Source: Macrobrachium rosenbergii
Taxonomy: Eukaryota; Arthropoda; Malacostraca; Decapoda; Palaemonidae
Direction of reading: 5' to 3'
Length of the DNA stretch: 64,000 nucleotides
NCBI RefSeq assembly: GCF_040412425.1
Contig: NC_089768.1
Coordinates: forward strand, 479,001 to 543,000
Within the stretch, counting starts at the first letter, position 1. Every line of letters begins with the position of its first letter. The translations under genes were made by a program, and so were the position numbers. This document shows, piece after piece, positions 45,088-56,700 of the stretch. The notes under the pieces were generated by a model. The model did not search any database. It was given only the letters and a program-made list of their open reading frames with translations, and was not told where the DNA came from.

Positions 45088-45276
45088 ATGACATATTTAT
45101 AATAAAATAAAGTTTTATATACTTACCAAGTAATTACATAGCTATTAGTTTCTATTAACCAGCAGCTAGAATTTTGAAATTCGCAGTAGCGCTACTTTGT
45201 TTTGGCTAGGCGAGTGACCCTGACCACTTTCGGGGTAAGAGAGGAACCAGCTTAGCAAACGAGCTCAATACGTTAA
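45088..45276 (+). repeat. DIRS-C right terminal repeat
   Basis: ATACTTACCAAGTAATTACA ... GTAAGAGAGGAACCAGCTTA ... GAGCTCA. Complementary to 51907-52070, with an extra ~25 bp at the outer end (ATTTATAATAAAATAAAG), the usual right-side extension. Confidence 0.85.
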
Positions 45277-45319
45277 TGCCTTCCAACCATGCGAGGGGAG
45301 GGAGGGAGGGCTTTTATCA

Positions 45320-45409
45320 TGTAATTACTTGGTAAGTATAAATAAAACTTTATTTTATTATAAAAATGTCATTATTATATAAGCTACTTACCAAGTAATT
45401 ACATAGCTG
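45320..45409 (+). other. DIRS-C internal complementary region
   Basis: TGTAATTACTTGGTAAGTAT...AAAATGTCA (complement of the right terminus) runs directly into TTATTATATAAGCTACTTAC...ACATAGCT (complement of the left terminus). The block is a near-palindrome recording the circular junction. Confidence 0.87.
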
Positions 45410-45937
45410 AATCCCACATTATAGGAGGTGGGATGCATGGGTTATCTATCCTAATACAATACATTAAAATTAGTAATGTGAAGAAATAGAATTATTGCTA
45501 GCATTAGCCAAAATGCTTGCTGGTCCCTTCCCTGTTGAGAGAGCTGCTACAGGAAAGTACTACCTCTGGATGGCGCTCACCTCAAAATATAGCGGCATGG
45601 CGGTGCAGCCAGGAGTCGCCTGCTACACAGGGGGATTCCTTTGTTGAAAAGGAGTGTCCGATTGCATACAAAGAATTATCAGTTCTTCCCTGCCCTGGGC
45701 ACCGTACCAGAAAAACACAACCAGAGAATAAATAAAACAAAACACAATTGCCTATAGCCAAACATTACAGCATACCATTATTCAACCACTGTGGATAAAA
45801 ACTGGTGAGCACTCCAAATACCAAGTAGCCCCATGCTCCCCTACGACTCGATACCATGAATCAAGGCCAAAAAAATAGGGAGGATGAAGGAAGCTTCCTA
45901 CACTCCTTCTCCCAACACCATACCAGCAATCGAAATA
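45410..45937 (-). other. DIRS-C 3' noncoding region
   Basis: Between complementary region and the inserted MITE; no gene. Frames 45517-45735 and 45856-46107 are unsupported. Confidence 0.5.
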
Positions 45938-46302
45938 CAGGCAGTCCCCGGTTTACGGCGGGTCCGGCTTACGATGTTCCAAGGTTACGACGCATTTCAA
46001 ATATATTCATCAGAAATTATTTCCTGGTTTACGACGCATGTTCCGGGGTTACAACGCGTCATACGCCGATCCGACGGAAGAAATATGGCTCCAAAATGGC
46101 AGAATAATCATAATTTGGAGTTTTTTTTTAAGAAAAACTCAATAAAAATGCAGTTTACATCGTTTTCAATGCACCCAAAGCATTAAAAGTAAGGTTTTCT
46201 TATGATTTTTGACGATTTTCAACGATTTTTCGGTTTACGACGATTTTCGGTTTACAACGCGGCGTAAAAACGGAACCCCCGTCGTAAACCAGGGACTACC
46301 TG
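45938..46302 (+). mobile_element. Tigger-type MITE, intact, with TA duplication
   Basis: 365 bp. Left end CAGGCAGTCCCCGGTTTACG, right end (complement) CAGGTAGTCCCTGGTTTACG, flanked by TA at 45936-45937 and 46303-46304. The interior contains the repeated phrase 'gtttacgacg', typical of pogo/Tigger nonautonomous elements. It sits just after the DIRS-C recombinase end. Confidence 0.85.
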
Positions 46303-46309
46303 TAGGACC

Positions 46310-47400
46310 CAAGGTACAGCAATTTTCATAGACAGTCTCAATGTCACACAAATAATGAGTTGCAAAACCGATTTGCATTTCCAAAACGTTGTTTGAATGA
46401 TAGAGGCAATAGACAAATTATGCCTAAAAGCCAGGGACGTGGCAACTGCCCTTACTTCATGCACTTTGGCTTTCACTATGGGCAACATATCTTTGTCAAT
46501 TTGTGAGTGCGCTTCTAGAATTAAATCCTTAATGAAAAATGCCAAGGCATTTTTCGAAAGCGGGCGAGAAGGATCCTTAATTGAGCACCAAAGGTTGCTC
46601 GATGGCCCACGGATCTTTTCTGTTCTCAGTAAATAGTATCTTAATGCCCTTACAGGGCAACGGGTTCTTTCTACTTCGTCCGGACCTAGGATATCTATTA
46701 AACTTTTAATAACGAATGAGCGAGGCCAGGGGTTGGCAGGGGACTTGGCTAAGAATCCTATGGTAAATGAGCAGATTGCATTACCTTGAAAGAGACCAAC
46801 TTTTTTATCCAAAGTGTGATGCTCACTAACTCTCCTGGCAGTCGCCAATGCTACTAGGAACAGAGTTTTCCTAGTAAGGTCCCTTAAGGAGAGAGATTGC
46901 AAAGATTCAAAGTGTGGTTGCAACAGCCACTTCAGTATCACGTCTAAATTCCAGGCTACTAGCCTATCTTCTTTTTGCTTGGTCGTATCAAACGACTTGA
47001 TAAGATCAGAAAGGTCCTTATTAGATGAGAGATCTAAACCTCTATGTCTAAAAACAGAGCTCAACATTGCTTTGTAGCCTTTTAATGGCTGAGGTGGAAA
47101 GGTTCCTGGTACACTTCAAATATAGAAGGAAATCACCGATTCTGCTATAGTGTAGACGTCTTAGAAGACGAGATGTTGTTTCTCCTGCACCAGTCACGGA
47201 AGACTGTCCACTTGGCTTGGTAAACTTTGCTCGAGGAAAGTCGTTTACAATGAGCAAGAGCGTCTGTAACTGCATTTGAAAATCCTTTCGCTCGCACCAA
47301 TCTGAAGACAGTCTGAATGCGTTCAGAGCCAGAGTGGACAGTCTTTGATGGAACCTTCTGAAATGTGGTTGTCTGAGTAGACTGGGTTTTTGAGGTAATA
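46310..47400 (-). pseudogene. DIRS-C tyrosine recombinase, frameshifted before the Tyr
   Basis: On minus: core-binding region around 47250-47100 (KVYQAKWTVFRDWC) in a different frame from the catalytic domain (47067 on). LATARRVSEHHTL keeps the first Arg (46830); RCPVRALRYYLLRTEKI (46650); AKVHEVRAVATSLAF keeps His and second Arg (46455). At about 46375 a single T appears missing: the read frame continues LQLIICVTLR, whereas the neighbouring frame encodes an ATHYL-type tyrosine block. The catalytic Tyr is therefore out of frame. Confidence 0.78.
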
Positions 47401-47412
47401 GTCTTGGAAAAT

Positions 47413-49150
47413 CTACAAGAAGCTCCAACAAGTCCGGGAACCATTCTCGGGCTGGCCAGAATGGGGCTCTACTAATGTCATCTTTACATTCCACTGATTT
47501 CGGAACTTGTTTAACACTTCTCCCACCATCTTGAATGGGGAAAGGCGTAAAGATCCATATTCGACCAATCCAGAAGTATCGCGTCCGTCGCTCAAGCTTG
47601 TGGATCTGGCGCTGGCAAACAATGCAGTGGGAGACCATGATTTTTTGTGGTCGCAAACAGATCTAGAATCGGTCTTCCCCACAGCTTCCACAACCCTATG
47701 CAAACTAGAGGGTCTAGAGTCCACTCCGTGGGGAGAACTTGTCTTCGACGGCTGAGTTCGTCTGCTAAAACATTGCATTTCCCTTGAATGAACCTGGTTA
47801 AGATCTGGGTTCGACTCTGATCCGCCCAAATGAGGTCTTGCTGCTTGGCAAAGGGAGAAAGAATGAGTTCCCCCTTGTTTTCTTATATAAGATAGAGCCG
47901 TGGTGTTGTCCAAATGGACGGACACTGTCTTCCTGGACACCTCCAATGCAAACACTTGCAGTCCCCAGTGAACTGCTGTCAATTCCTCCATGTTGATGTG
48001 CCACCTTATCTGTTCCGAAGTCCACAGGCCTGAAACTTCTTTGTCTCCCTTGAGGGCTCCCCAGCCTAGGTATGACGCGTCTGAATGAAACACTAGGTCG
48101 GGTTCAGATGGAGAAGTGACTTCCCTTGAGAGCTTGTCTCTTGAATTCCACCAGGCCAGATCTTCTTTTATTTCCTTCGTTATTGGAAAAACGAAAGAAT
48201 CTAGGTGTTTCTTCCTGTTCCAGTTGACTTTCAGAAAGAACTGTAGGTTTCTCATGTGAAGCCTTCCTAGGAACATGAACTGCTCCATGGATGAGAGAGT
48301 CCCCAACAGGCTCATCCAACTGTTTGCAGAACAGGACTGAAGGGTGGGAAATTTGTTCATCTTCTGAAGGCAGGCATTTATCCTTTGGGGGGAGAGAAAA
48401 AACTGAAAACTCCGAGAGTTTATCCTCATCCCCAAATAAGCTATCTCCTGAGAAGGATTCAGTTGAGATTTTTGGAAATTCAACAAGAGGTCCAAACCCT
48501 GGGTGAGAAGAAGGGTCTTGTGAAGGTCCTCTGCACATTTTTCCTTCGACTGGGAGTGAATAAGCCAATAGTTGAGATACAAGGAAACGTTGACTCCCAT
48601 CAGATGTAACCATTTTGCCACTGGGGCAAGAACACGCGTGAATACCTGTGGGGCTGTCGATAAACCGAAGCAAAGGACTCTGAACTGGTACACTTTGCAC
48701 TGAAACACAAACCTTAAATCTTCCTCGAATCCTGATGAATTGGGACATGGAAGTAGGCATCTTTCGTGTCTATTGAGACCATCCAATCTACCAGACGAAT
48801 GGATGCAAGGACGGACTGAGACATCTCCATCTTGAATTTTGTTTTCTGTACGCAAAAGTTCAGGGCACTTACATCCAGGACTGGCCTCCAGCCCCCCGAT
48901 GCTTTGGGGACTACAAACAGTCGATTGTAGGACCCCAGAGATGAGGTGTCCTCGACTAGCTCGATTGCTTTTTTACAAGGAGAGCGGTCACTTCTTGGAA
49001 GAGGGCTGAAAACTTCTCAGTGTTTGACGAGTAGGTCATCAATAAAACAGGCTTGTTGCTCAAGGGGAGTTTTTCCAGAAACAGGATCGAGTAGCCTTCC
49101 CTTAGAACTTGGACAATCCAACTCTCTGCTCCTCTTGGCTCCCAATGCTC
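47413..49150 (-). pseudogene. DIRS-C reverse transcriptase / RNase H, active site lost
   Basis: RT fingers on minus at 48940-48860 (SLGSYNRLFVVPKASGGWRP), DWMVSIDTKDAYFHVPI (about 48785) and FRVLCFGLSTAPQVFTRV (about 48660). At about 48575 the catalytic box reads VSLYLNYWLIHS where DIRS enzymes have YLDDW: both Asp are replaced by Asn and Tyr, so RT activity is lost. RNase H looks intact: LVFHSDASYLGWGAL (48080), HINMEELTAVHWGLQVF (47990), VHLDNTTALSYIRKQGG (47920). After a frame change near 47870 the DLFAT-FPP block is scattered over three frames. Confidence 0.82.
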
Positions 49151-49199
49151 CTAAAAGTGTAGGAGCCTTGCCCCCACAGGTGTGCAGCGGACTAGATCC

Positions 49200-51703
49200 T
49201 TACTTATATGTGGGTGGTTTGTAGGAGGACTTCTTGACAGCTCTGGGGGTGAAACAGGCATTTCCACGAGGTCTGGGGAAGCCTCTTTGTCTGCCTCTAC
49301 CCCGAAAGGGTCGAGGTTGGACAGGAGAAACTGTCCTAGGGGGAAAAGCCGGAGACTCTCTAGGCCGTCTCGTTGATTGTGTGAAGAGATCCTGCGTAGA
49401 CTTCTGTTGTAGATCAGTCACAATCTGTAGCACAGTCAATTGTGGGAAAAGGTGCTTCTTGTCCAGAGCCGAGAAAAGGAGTGTGGACTTCTGGGAGGGA
49501 GGAACTCCTTCGTGGTGTATGAACACTAAAGCTCCCTTTTCTTGAAGATACCCACTGCAAAAAGGGAGGATAATTCAAAAGAGCCGTCTCTAATGCCCTT
49601 AACCAGGGAAGAGATGACTCCCAAAAAATCCGAAGAGAAGTCTTCAGAAATATGAGGGCACTCCTTCACTTTACGAGCAAGAGCTCCTACTGCCCAGTCG
49701 AGAAAGCTGAGCACTTCCAAGACTTTCAATAACTGCTTGGTCAGATGGTCCAATTCCGAAGACGAGAACAAAATCTTGGCTGCATTGAACGCCGATCGTC
49801 TGGAGGAGTCAACTAAACCGGAGAAGTCTCCCTGGGAGGAGGCAGGCGCTCCCACGGAAAGGGCCCCTCCAGTTGCATACGAAAGATATCTTCTCTGCAA
49901 CAGCCTAGACAGAGGGCAAGAAAAGGATGCTCTTCCTGGCTCCCTCTTGCTCAAGAGCCAGTTCTCCACCTCACGGAGAGCCTTCTTAGCTGAAGAGGAC
50001 AGTACCATTTTAGGCAGTCTTGAAGAAGGTGTCTGGTTATCCATCATGTACATCGCAGCCGGAGATGCTGGAGCTGCAGGAGAGAGGTGATCAGGAAAAG
50101 TCACCAGCAGAAAATTGAGTAAAGAGGAGTATGCCGACGGAGGGGAAACAGGGTCCGCTACTTCCTCTTCCTCCGAAGAGATTGGCGACAGATCCACAAC
50201 AGGCTGGGGTACCGATGGGGCTTTCTGAATTAAGCACAGGATAATGTCCAATTTGCATTGGATCGACTGTACAGAAGGATCCAAAACAGAAGGTGCAATT
50301 GTCGTAGCCGGAGCAGGTAGAACCAAAAAAGACATGGGTGCTGCTGAAGAAATGGATGAAATAGGGCACTTGGAAGCGGAATTAGCCTTGGGGGCCAGAG
50401 GAATGTCTTGCTGCAACAGAGGAATGGGCCACAATGGGCACTTGGGAGCTGATGGGTGCTCGGGAGCTGACGGGCGCTCAGGAGCCGATGGACGCACAAC
50501 AGACGAATGGTGCTCAGAGGAGCCACATCAGAAAAAGCACCATGAACCAACGGAGAGGAAAGTTCTGGCGCCACAGACGACTTCTCCGCAAACAAAGATT
50601 CAGGAAAAGCAGATTGTACAGGCGCTAGAAGAACAGGAGTTGGGCGCATGGGCACTGGAGAGCGTTCCGACATCACAATCTGTCTCGGCAAGTCCTCCGA
50701 AGCAAAAGACGCGTGCTTAGAAGACAACGAAGTTCTCGATGCCGAAGAGCGCTTCCAAGAAGTAGCGTGCTTAAAAGGTAGAACTTGTCCCACTAACACT
50801 GGTTGATCCTAAGAGAAACGTTCTGGACTGTCCCAGAAGCTACAGGAAGGAAGGCATTCTGGAGAAGCCTCTTTAGTCTTCTTAATCGGAACAGCAGAAG
50901 GTCGAGAAGCACCTGGGGCGCGTCTCTTCAGAGACGAGATTTGCCTTGCCACTGGCACCTAGGACTGGAGTCACAGCTGGAAATACTAGAGGACAGACAT
51001 CCACTTCCATAGAGACACCTTTCCAGCGGCGCTGTCGTAACCTGGGAATCAGCAACAGGTACGACTGAGGGGACGACTGCCTGTGGGCAGACCCCACCGA
51101 CCTCCTTTGGGCTGCCAGTTTGGCTCCTCCCAGGTTTAGGTGAGTTTAACAGGGACCTTGGCCTAGGAGAATTGGCGGGACAGGCAGCCACCTCCTTCAC
51201 TAACACTTCAGTATCACCTTTCACATTCACTTTGTTCATTAGGACTTTAACAGAAGCACCAATTTTCTCCATCGTGTCAACGAGTAATCCAAACTTAAGG
51301 CTAATTCCCAATTCAAGGCTGGTAACGAGGTCAGGATCGGGAGTCAGGGAGCCAGGGTGCTGAATAACTGGCACAGATTGAGACATGGGATCAGGTGGAA
51401 CAAAGGATAAAGAATCAGAATTATCTGACAAAGATTTTGCCGACACCTGACTAGCTAAAGTCTTCTTACTACTAGGTCTAGCCGCTGCTTTTCTCTTTTT
51501 ATTCCTGTCTAATTTCGTCAAATGACTATTCAAGGTACACATTTTCGGATCCCAAGAAACACACTCATTGCAGGTCAATTCAGGGGAACATATTTGACTG
51601 ATGCAGGAAGTACAGAGTATGAGGGTCATAACAAGCTTTAATCAGTCTCATATTGCAGCCTTTGCTGCAATACCTAACACTTTGCGAGCCCGAGTCGGAC
51701 ATG
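49200..51703 (-). pseudogene. DIRS-C gag
   Basis: The probable start is at 51703 on minus (MSDSGSQSVRYCSKGCN). A frame change near 51615 leads to CTSCISQICSPELTCNECVS, a cysteine-rich N-terminus like the gags of A and B. A basic stretch (DRNKKRKAAARPSSKKT) follows. 50640-50400 has short Ala/Pro repeats (RPSAPEHPSAPK). The capsid-like part is 50200-49526 (KVLEVLSFLDWAVGALARKV), and after another frame change the C-terminus at 49330-49230 is Arg/Gly-rich (RPFRGRGRQRGFPRPRG), probably RNA-binding. At least three frame changes. Confidence 0.7.
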
Positions 51704-51906
51704 CTGACAAGTCGAGTCGAAGAAAGTCGAAATAATTGTCAAATTCGGTAATACTAGTCTTCATAGAAAACCTGACACTAACTAACTGTGCCGAAAAGGC
51801 TACCATAAAGCGAAAACTTCACCAATGATCCAAGATCAACAGAGAAGAGAAATTTCAAAAGACCACTGCAGCCAATCACTGTAACCACAGCCATCAGCTG
51901 GCAGAA

Positions 51907-52070
51907 ACATACTGAGCTCGTTTGCTAAACTGGTTCCTCTCTTACCCCGAAAGTGGGAGGGGTCACTTGCTAGCCAAAACAAAAGTAGTGCTACCATGAA
52001 TTTCAAAATTCTAGCTGTTAGTTAATAGAAACTAATAGCTATGTAATTACTTGGTAAGTAGCTTATATAA
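51907..52070 (-). repeat. DIRS-C left terminal repeat
   Basis: Complement of the right repeat. The outer end GTAAGTAGCTTATATAA joins directly to the right half of the MITE. Confidence 0.85.
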
Positions 52071-52250
52071 AAGTAGTGTTTTCTTACGATTTTCAACGGT
52101 ATTCCATACAACACCGATCAGAATGGAAGAAATATGCATCCTAAATGGAAGAATGGTGAATATTTGGAGGTTATTTTTATGAAAAACTCAATAAAAATGC
52201 AGGATACATTATTGTCTTCAAGACACCCAAAGGATTAAATGTAAGGTTTT
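52071..52250 (+). mobile_element. Tigger-type MITE, right half (split by DIRS-C)
   Basis: AGTGTTTTCTTACGATTTTC continues where 45087 stopped. It then jumps back to an earlier MITE segment (CACCGATCAGAATGGAAGAA ... AAAATGCAGGATACATTA), so the original was either rearranged or a tandem partial copy. Cut at about 52250 by the DIRS-B2 left end. Confidence 0.68.
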
Positions 52251-52870
52251 TTGATAGCGTAGTTGCTACTTGTTTCGTCCTCAAGGAGCTACCTTCCATG
52301 GTCTACCAGAGCGCCATGGTGACCAAATTAACATCAAAGAATTCTCTTCTAGTTGGTCTTTCTGGCCAGGTATTGTGTCGTAATGCTTAACATTATAACA
52401 CGTGATGGAGTATAAAAAAAGTTAAGTATTCCTTAGTTTAACCAGACCACTGAGCTGATTGACAGCTCTCCTAGGGCTGACCCGAAGGATTAGACTTATT
52501 TTACGTGGCTAAGAACCAATTGGTTACCTAACAACGGGACCTACAGCTTATTGTGGAATCCGAACCACACTATAGCGAGAAATGAATTTCTATCACCAGA
52601 AATAAATTCCTCTAATTCTTCATTGGCCGGTCAGAGACTCGAACTCGGGCCTAGCAGAATGCTAGCCGAGAACTCTACCAACTCGCCCAACGAGAAACTA
52701 ATGATGGAGTATATAATGGACTCAAAGATAAGAGGGCACTTTCCCTTATCTTCAGCGAAGCTGAACACAGTTTTTCCATCAAAAGAACCTGCAAGGAAGA
52801 GAAGTGACTATTGCACATGCGCATCCGCCATCTTGTTTACAACCAGGCCATTAAAGACCAAGGAGCCATT
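52251..52870 (+). repeat. DIRS-B2 left terminal repeat (SINE-interrupted)
   Basis: TAGTTGCTACTTGTTTCGTC ... CTTCCATGGTCTACCAGAGC ... GGACTCAAAGATAAGAGGGC ... GCACATGCGCATCCGCC parallels 35480-35775 of DIRS-B1 on both sides of the SINE. Confidence 0.78.
52415..52701 (-). mobile_element. Full-length SINE with 12-bp target duplication
   Basis: Minus-strand SINE from the tRNA-like head (GGGCGAGTTGGTAGAG and GAGTTCGAGTC at 52690-52635) through the body to an A-rich tail (TTTTTTT on plus at 52414-52420). TGATGGAGTATA flanks it at 52403-52414 and 52702-52713. The best-preserved copy in the window. Confidence 0.88.
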
Positions 52871-53319
52871 AACTCTCTTTGGTCTATAGTGAACGGTTCA
52901 CGTCGTTACCAGCGCTCCGAAAAATTTCTACTTTTTTCTCTGTTTTCATTACAGTAATACCTTGAAATTGCGCAATTCGAGTTGCACGAATTCACAGACA
53001 CAAATTTTTCATTGGAACCTAACTAATGGTCATACACAAGTTTTTCACAGACACGCGAACATTTGCGAACACTGAGAAACCCAGCAAAAGTGTTTGTTTA
53101 ATTTTTTTATGTAATTTATAAGTTTTCAAGCTTTTATGTGTAAATTAAATAACATTAAATATTATTAAAAGTAATTTCTCTCTCTCTCTCCCTCTCTTTT
53201 AGTGAGATGAATTTTTATGGTACATGTACAGTATACAGGTATGTTTATTTGTATGATAAATAAACTTTTTACCTAATAATAAGTACTAATTTTCAAATAA
53301 TATAAGATTAATAAAATTC

Positions 53320-53321
<2 letters not shown>

Positions 53322-53365
<44 letters not shown>

Positions 53366-53382
53366 TAATAATAATAATAAAA
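53322..53382 (+). repeat. (AAT)n microsatellite
   Basis: About 20 AAT units with one interruption. Confidence 0.92.
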
Positions 53383-53482
53383 CTGTAATTACAAAATTCG
53401 TATTATTTTGAACAAACAAATTCTTCCCTCATCTTTTGTAAGAAGGAGGTGGAAGGCCAAAGCTGTCAGACATGTCATTTAA

Positions 53483-55560
53483 CCCTTAAACGCCTACTGG
53501 ACATATCATACGTCGACTAAAATTGTCTGTTGGGTGCCAAGTGGACGTACCGTACGTTGACTACAAAAAATTTCAACCTTCGGTCAAGTTTGACTCGACT
53601 GAAATGGTCGAAAAACGCAATTGTAAGCTAAAACTCTTACATTCTAGTAATATTCAATCATGTACCTTCATTTTGCAACAAATTGGAAGTCTCTAGCACA
53701 ATATTTCGATTTATGGTGAATTTTTGAAAAACACTTTTTCTTACACACGGCGTGTAACTCAGCCGAAAATTTCATAAATTCTTTCGTCATTTTGTCGTAA
53801 TTTTTGCACTGTTCTATATTAGCCGTTACATAAAGTTTTATATATGAAAATGTGCGCAATTTCACGTACAATATAGCAAAATACAATCCATGGTTGTAGC
53901 TTTTATCAGTTTGGAAATATTTTCATATAAACCACGATAACTGCCAAAATTTCAACCTTCGGTCAACTTTGACTTGACCGAAATGGTCAAAAAACGCAAT
54001 TTTAAGCTAAAACTCTTACGATCTAGTAATATTCAATCATTTACCTTCATTTTGTAACCAATTGGAAGTCTCTAGCATATTTCGATTTAGGGTGAATTTT
54101 TTAAAATAACTTTTTCCTTACGTCTGCGCCAGAAATTCTTTCGTCACGTTGTCGTAATGTTTGCACTGTTTTATATTAGTCGTTACATAAAGTTTTATAT
54201 ATGGAAATGTGCACAATTTCATGTAGGATACAACAGAAAATAACTCATGGTTGTAGCTTTTATCAGTTTTGAAATATTTTCATATAAATCACGATAACTA
54301 ACAAACTGGAAGTCTCTAGCACAATATTTCGATTTATGGTGAATTTCTGAAAAAAAAAAAATTTTTCCTTACGCTCTGCGCGGCGTGGTAACTCGGCGAA
54401 CATCTCAGAAATTCTTTCATTCATGTTGTCGTAATGTTTGCATCGTTTTACATTAGTCGTTACATAAACTTTTATATATGAAAATGTGCGCAATTTCATG
54501 TAGAATACAACAGAAAATAGCTCATGGTTGTATTATCAGTTTTGAAATATTTTCACATAAATCACGATAACTGCCAAAATTTCAACCTTCGGTCAACTTT
54601 AACTCGACCGAAATGGTAAAAAAACGCAATTGTAAGCTAAAACTCTTACATTCTAGTAATAATCAATCGTTTAACTTCATTTTGCAATAAATTAGAAGTC
54701 TCTAGCACAATATTTCGATTTATGGTGACTTTTTTAAAAAAACATTTTCCTTACGTCTGCGTGGTAACTCGGCCGAACATCTCAGAAATTCTTTCGTCTC
54801 GTTGTCGTAATATTTGCACAGCTTTAAATTAGTCGTTTACATAAAGTTTTATATATGAAAATGTGCGCAATTTCATGTACAATACAACAAAAAATAACTC
54901 ATGGTTGTAGCTTTTATCAGTTTTGAAATATTTCCATATAAATTACAATAAATAAAAAAAATTCGACTTTGTCAACTTTAACTCGACCGAAATGGTCGAA
55001 AACTGCAATTGTAAGCTAAAACACTTACAGTCTAGTAATATTCAATCAATTAGCTTCATTTTTCAACAAACGGGAAGTCTCTAGCACAATATTTCGATTT
55101 ATGGTGAATTTTTGAAAAAACATTTTTTTACGTCCGCGCTTTACGAATTCATGCATCATTTTGTGATAATATTTTCTCTGTGTTGCTTTGATCGTTTTAA
55201 AGTTTGTTAAGTAACAAAATCATCGCAATTCAGTGTACAATACAACTAAAAAAAATTAACTCATTAGCTTTAACCGTTTTGCTTACAGCGCGATTTGTAT
55301 ACAATTATATACGAGTTTTTTTTTCGCTGTCATATATTCCAATATTTATATATGATAATGATATTTTTTTCATTTCTGATGGTTGCTTAATAAACTTCAG
55401 GCAAAGACAAAAAAATGAGCCAAAAATGAACTCTTAATCTTAAAAACTAAGCGTGCTATGATTTTTTGAAAAAAACTTTTTTTCCGCTTCAGCGCTAACT
55501 CACCGAACGCCGCTGGCATATGGGAGACGTTTTTGTAAACAGGGCTTCGGCGTTAAAGGG
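53483..55560. mobile_element. piggyBac-like nonautonomous element made of tandem units
   Basis: Ends CCCTTAAACGCC and (complement) CCCTTTAACGCC, each abutting TTAA (53479-53482, 55561-55564): the terminal CCC-TTT pattern and TTAA duplication of piggyBac-type transposons. The interior is not a transposase but about five direct repeats of a ~380 bp unit, recognised by TTTCAACCTTCGGTCAA and TAGCACAATATTTCGATTTA; two units are shortened. On minus, units encode a similar segment (KLRTFSYIKLYVT...), open in two copies (53886-53668, 54499-54263), probably a remnant of coding sequence rather than a gene. Confidence 0.75.
53571..55330 (+). repeat. ~380-bp tandem repeat array (about 5 units)
   Basis: Unit starts at 53571, 53950, 54580 and about 54958; a partial unit lacking the first third begins at about 54300. 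Full spacing is 378-379 bp where measured. Units differ by scattered substitutions and small indels. Confidence 0.82.
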
Positions 55561-55609
55561 TTAACATGACAAGAAGGGGAGTGTTGCTAATCAGTGGTCA
55601 AATTTTTCT

Positions 55610-55686
55610 TGTAATTCTCTCTCTCTCTCTCTCTCTCTGTCCGTAATAATTCACAAAAAATTCCACTCTCTTAAGTAAGGACAACT

Positions 55687-55753
<67 letters not shown>

Positions 55754-56190
55754 CGAAGTTAGCCAGCATACGTATTACAGCACTGTTTCTCAGTGTGTCT
55801 TTAATTGTAGAGTAGATAATTTTGAATTGATCTAATTTTACCTATACCGTTTACAAACTGTAAATGCACTGTTCTAAAACATAGAGACATAGAGCATTTC
55901 AGAACATAGAGCATTCCAGAGCAAAGAGAAAGTGACAAAATAAAGAAGTTTTTAGAAACGAGGTTGAGAAGACATCTAAAAATAGATTGGCGGAATGGGA
56001 CGAGAGTTGCACCATTTATTTCTTTTTTTAAGGGTAATGTATTAAGCTAACTTTTAAATAAAAATACAGTAACTTTAATTTCATTTAACAGTTAGTTTAA
56101 TACTGATTTTCCATCTTTTGATATCTAACATAAGAATAACTTTCTCTCTCCCCATAATAATTCATAAATAACATGATATTTCAAGTAAGG

Positions 56191-56271
<81 letters not shown>

Positions 56272-56700
56272 TTTTTACAACTTATTACTTCTCTGTACGT
56301 ATTTACCTGTACAGTAGATAGTTTAAATTGATCTAATTTGACCTGTATCGTCTACGAAGTGTAAATGCGCTAGTGTTGCAAATACGTTCTAAAACATAAG
56401 AGACATAATAACTAAGAGTTGTATTAGTCAAAATATAAAACACTGTCTGTTCATGAAAAAGCATTTCAGAACAAAGAGAAAGAGACGCAGAATAAAGAAG
56501 TTGTTAAAAGAGGTTGAGACGATTCTAAAAATAGACTGGTTGGAAGGGGAGAGAGAGAGACAAATTCTCTTCCAAATCTCAGTTTTTATGTCAACCATTT
56601 ATTTCTCTTTTTTAAGGGTAAAGTATTAAGCTAACTTTTAAATGAAATTACAGTAACTTCAATTCCATTTAAAAGTTAACTTAATAATTTGGGAGCATGA
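55610..56700 (+). repeat. Two direct ~540-bp repeats with (CT)n tracts
   Basis: Both copies run: CT tract, TAATAATTCA, AAGTAAGGACAA, a second CT tract (55690-55750; 56196-56263), TTGATCTAATTT, CTAAAACATA, AAAGAGAAAG, then TTTAAGGGTAA and TATTAAGCTAACTTTTAAAT. No coding signal. Confidence 0.72.

Larger units (their letters stand above)
45088..52070 (-). mobile_element. DIRS-C, complete ends, minus strand
   Basis: About 7 kb. Right terminal repeat 45088-45276, complementary region 45320-45409, tyrosine recombinase 47400-46310, RT/RNase H about 49150-47413, gag 51703-49200, left terminal repeat 51907-52070. The terminal repeats are less alike than in DIRS-A. The element inserted into a Tigger-type MITE whose halves lie at both sides, without target duplication. 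A second MITE of the same family later entered its 3' region (45938-46302). The RT active site is mutated. Confidence 0.87.

Noticed and set aside
49737..50720. Plus-strand frames within DIRS-C gag
   Set aside because: Antisense to gag; the Ala/Gly-rich composition mirrors the Ala/Pro repeats on the minus strand.
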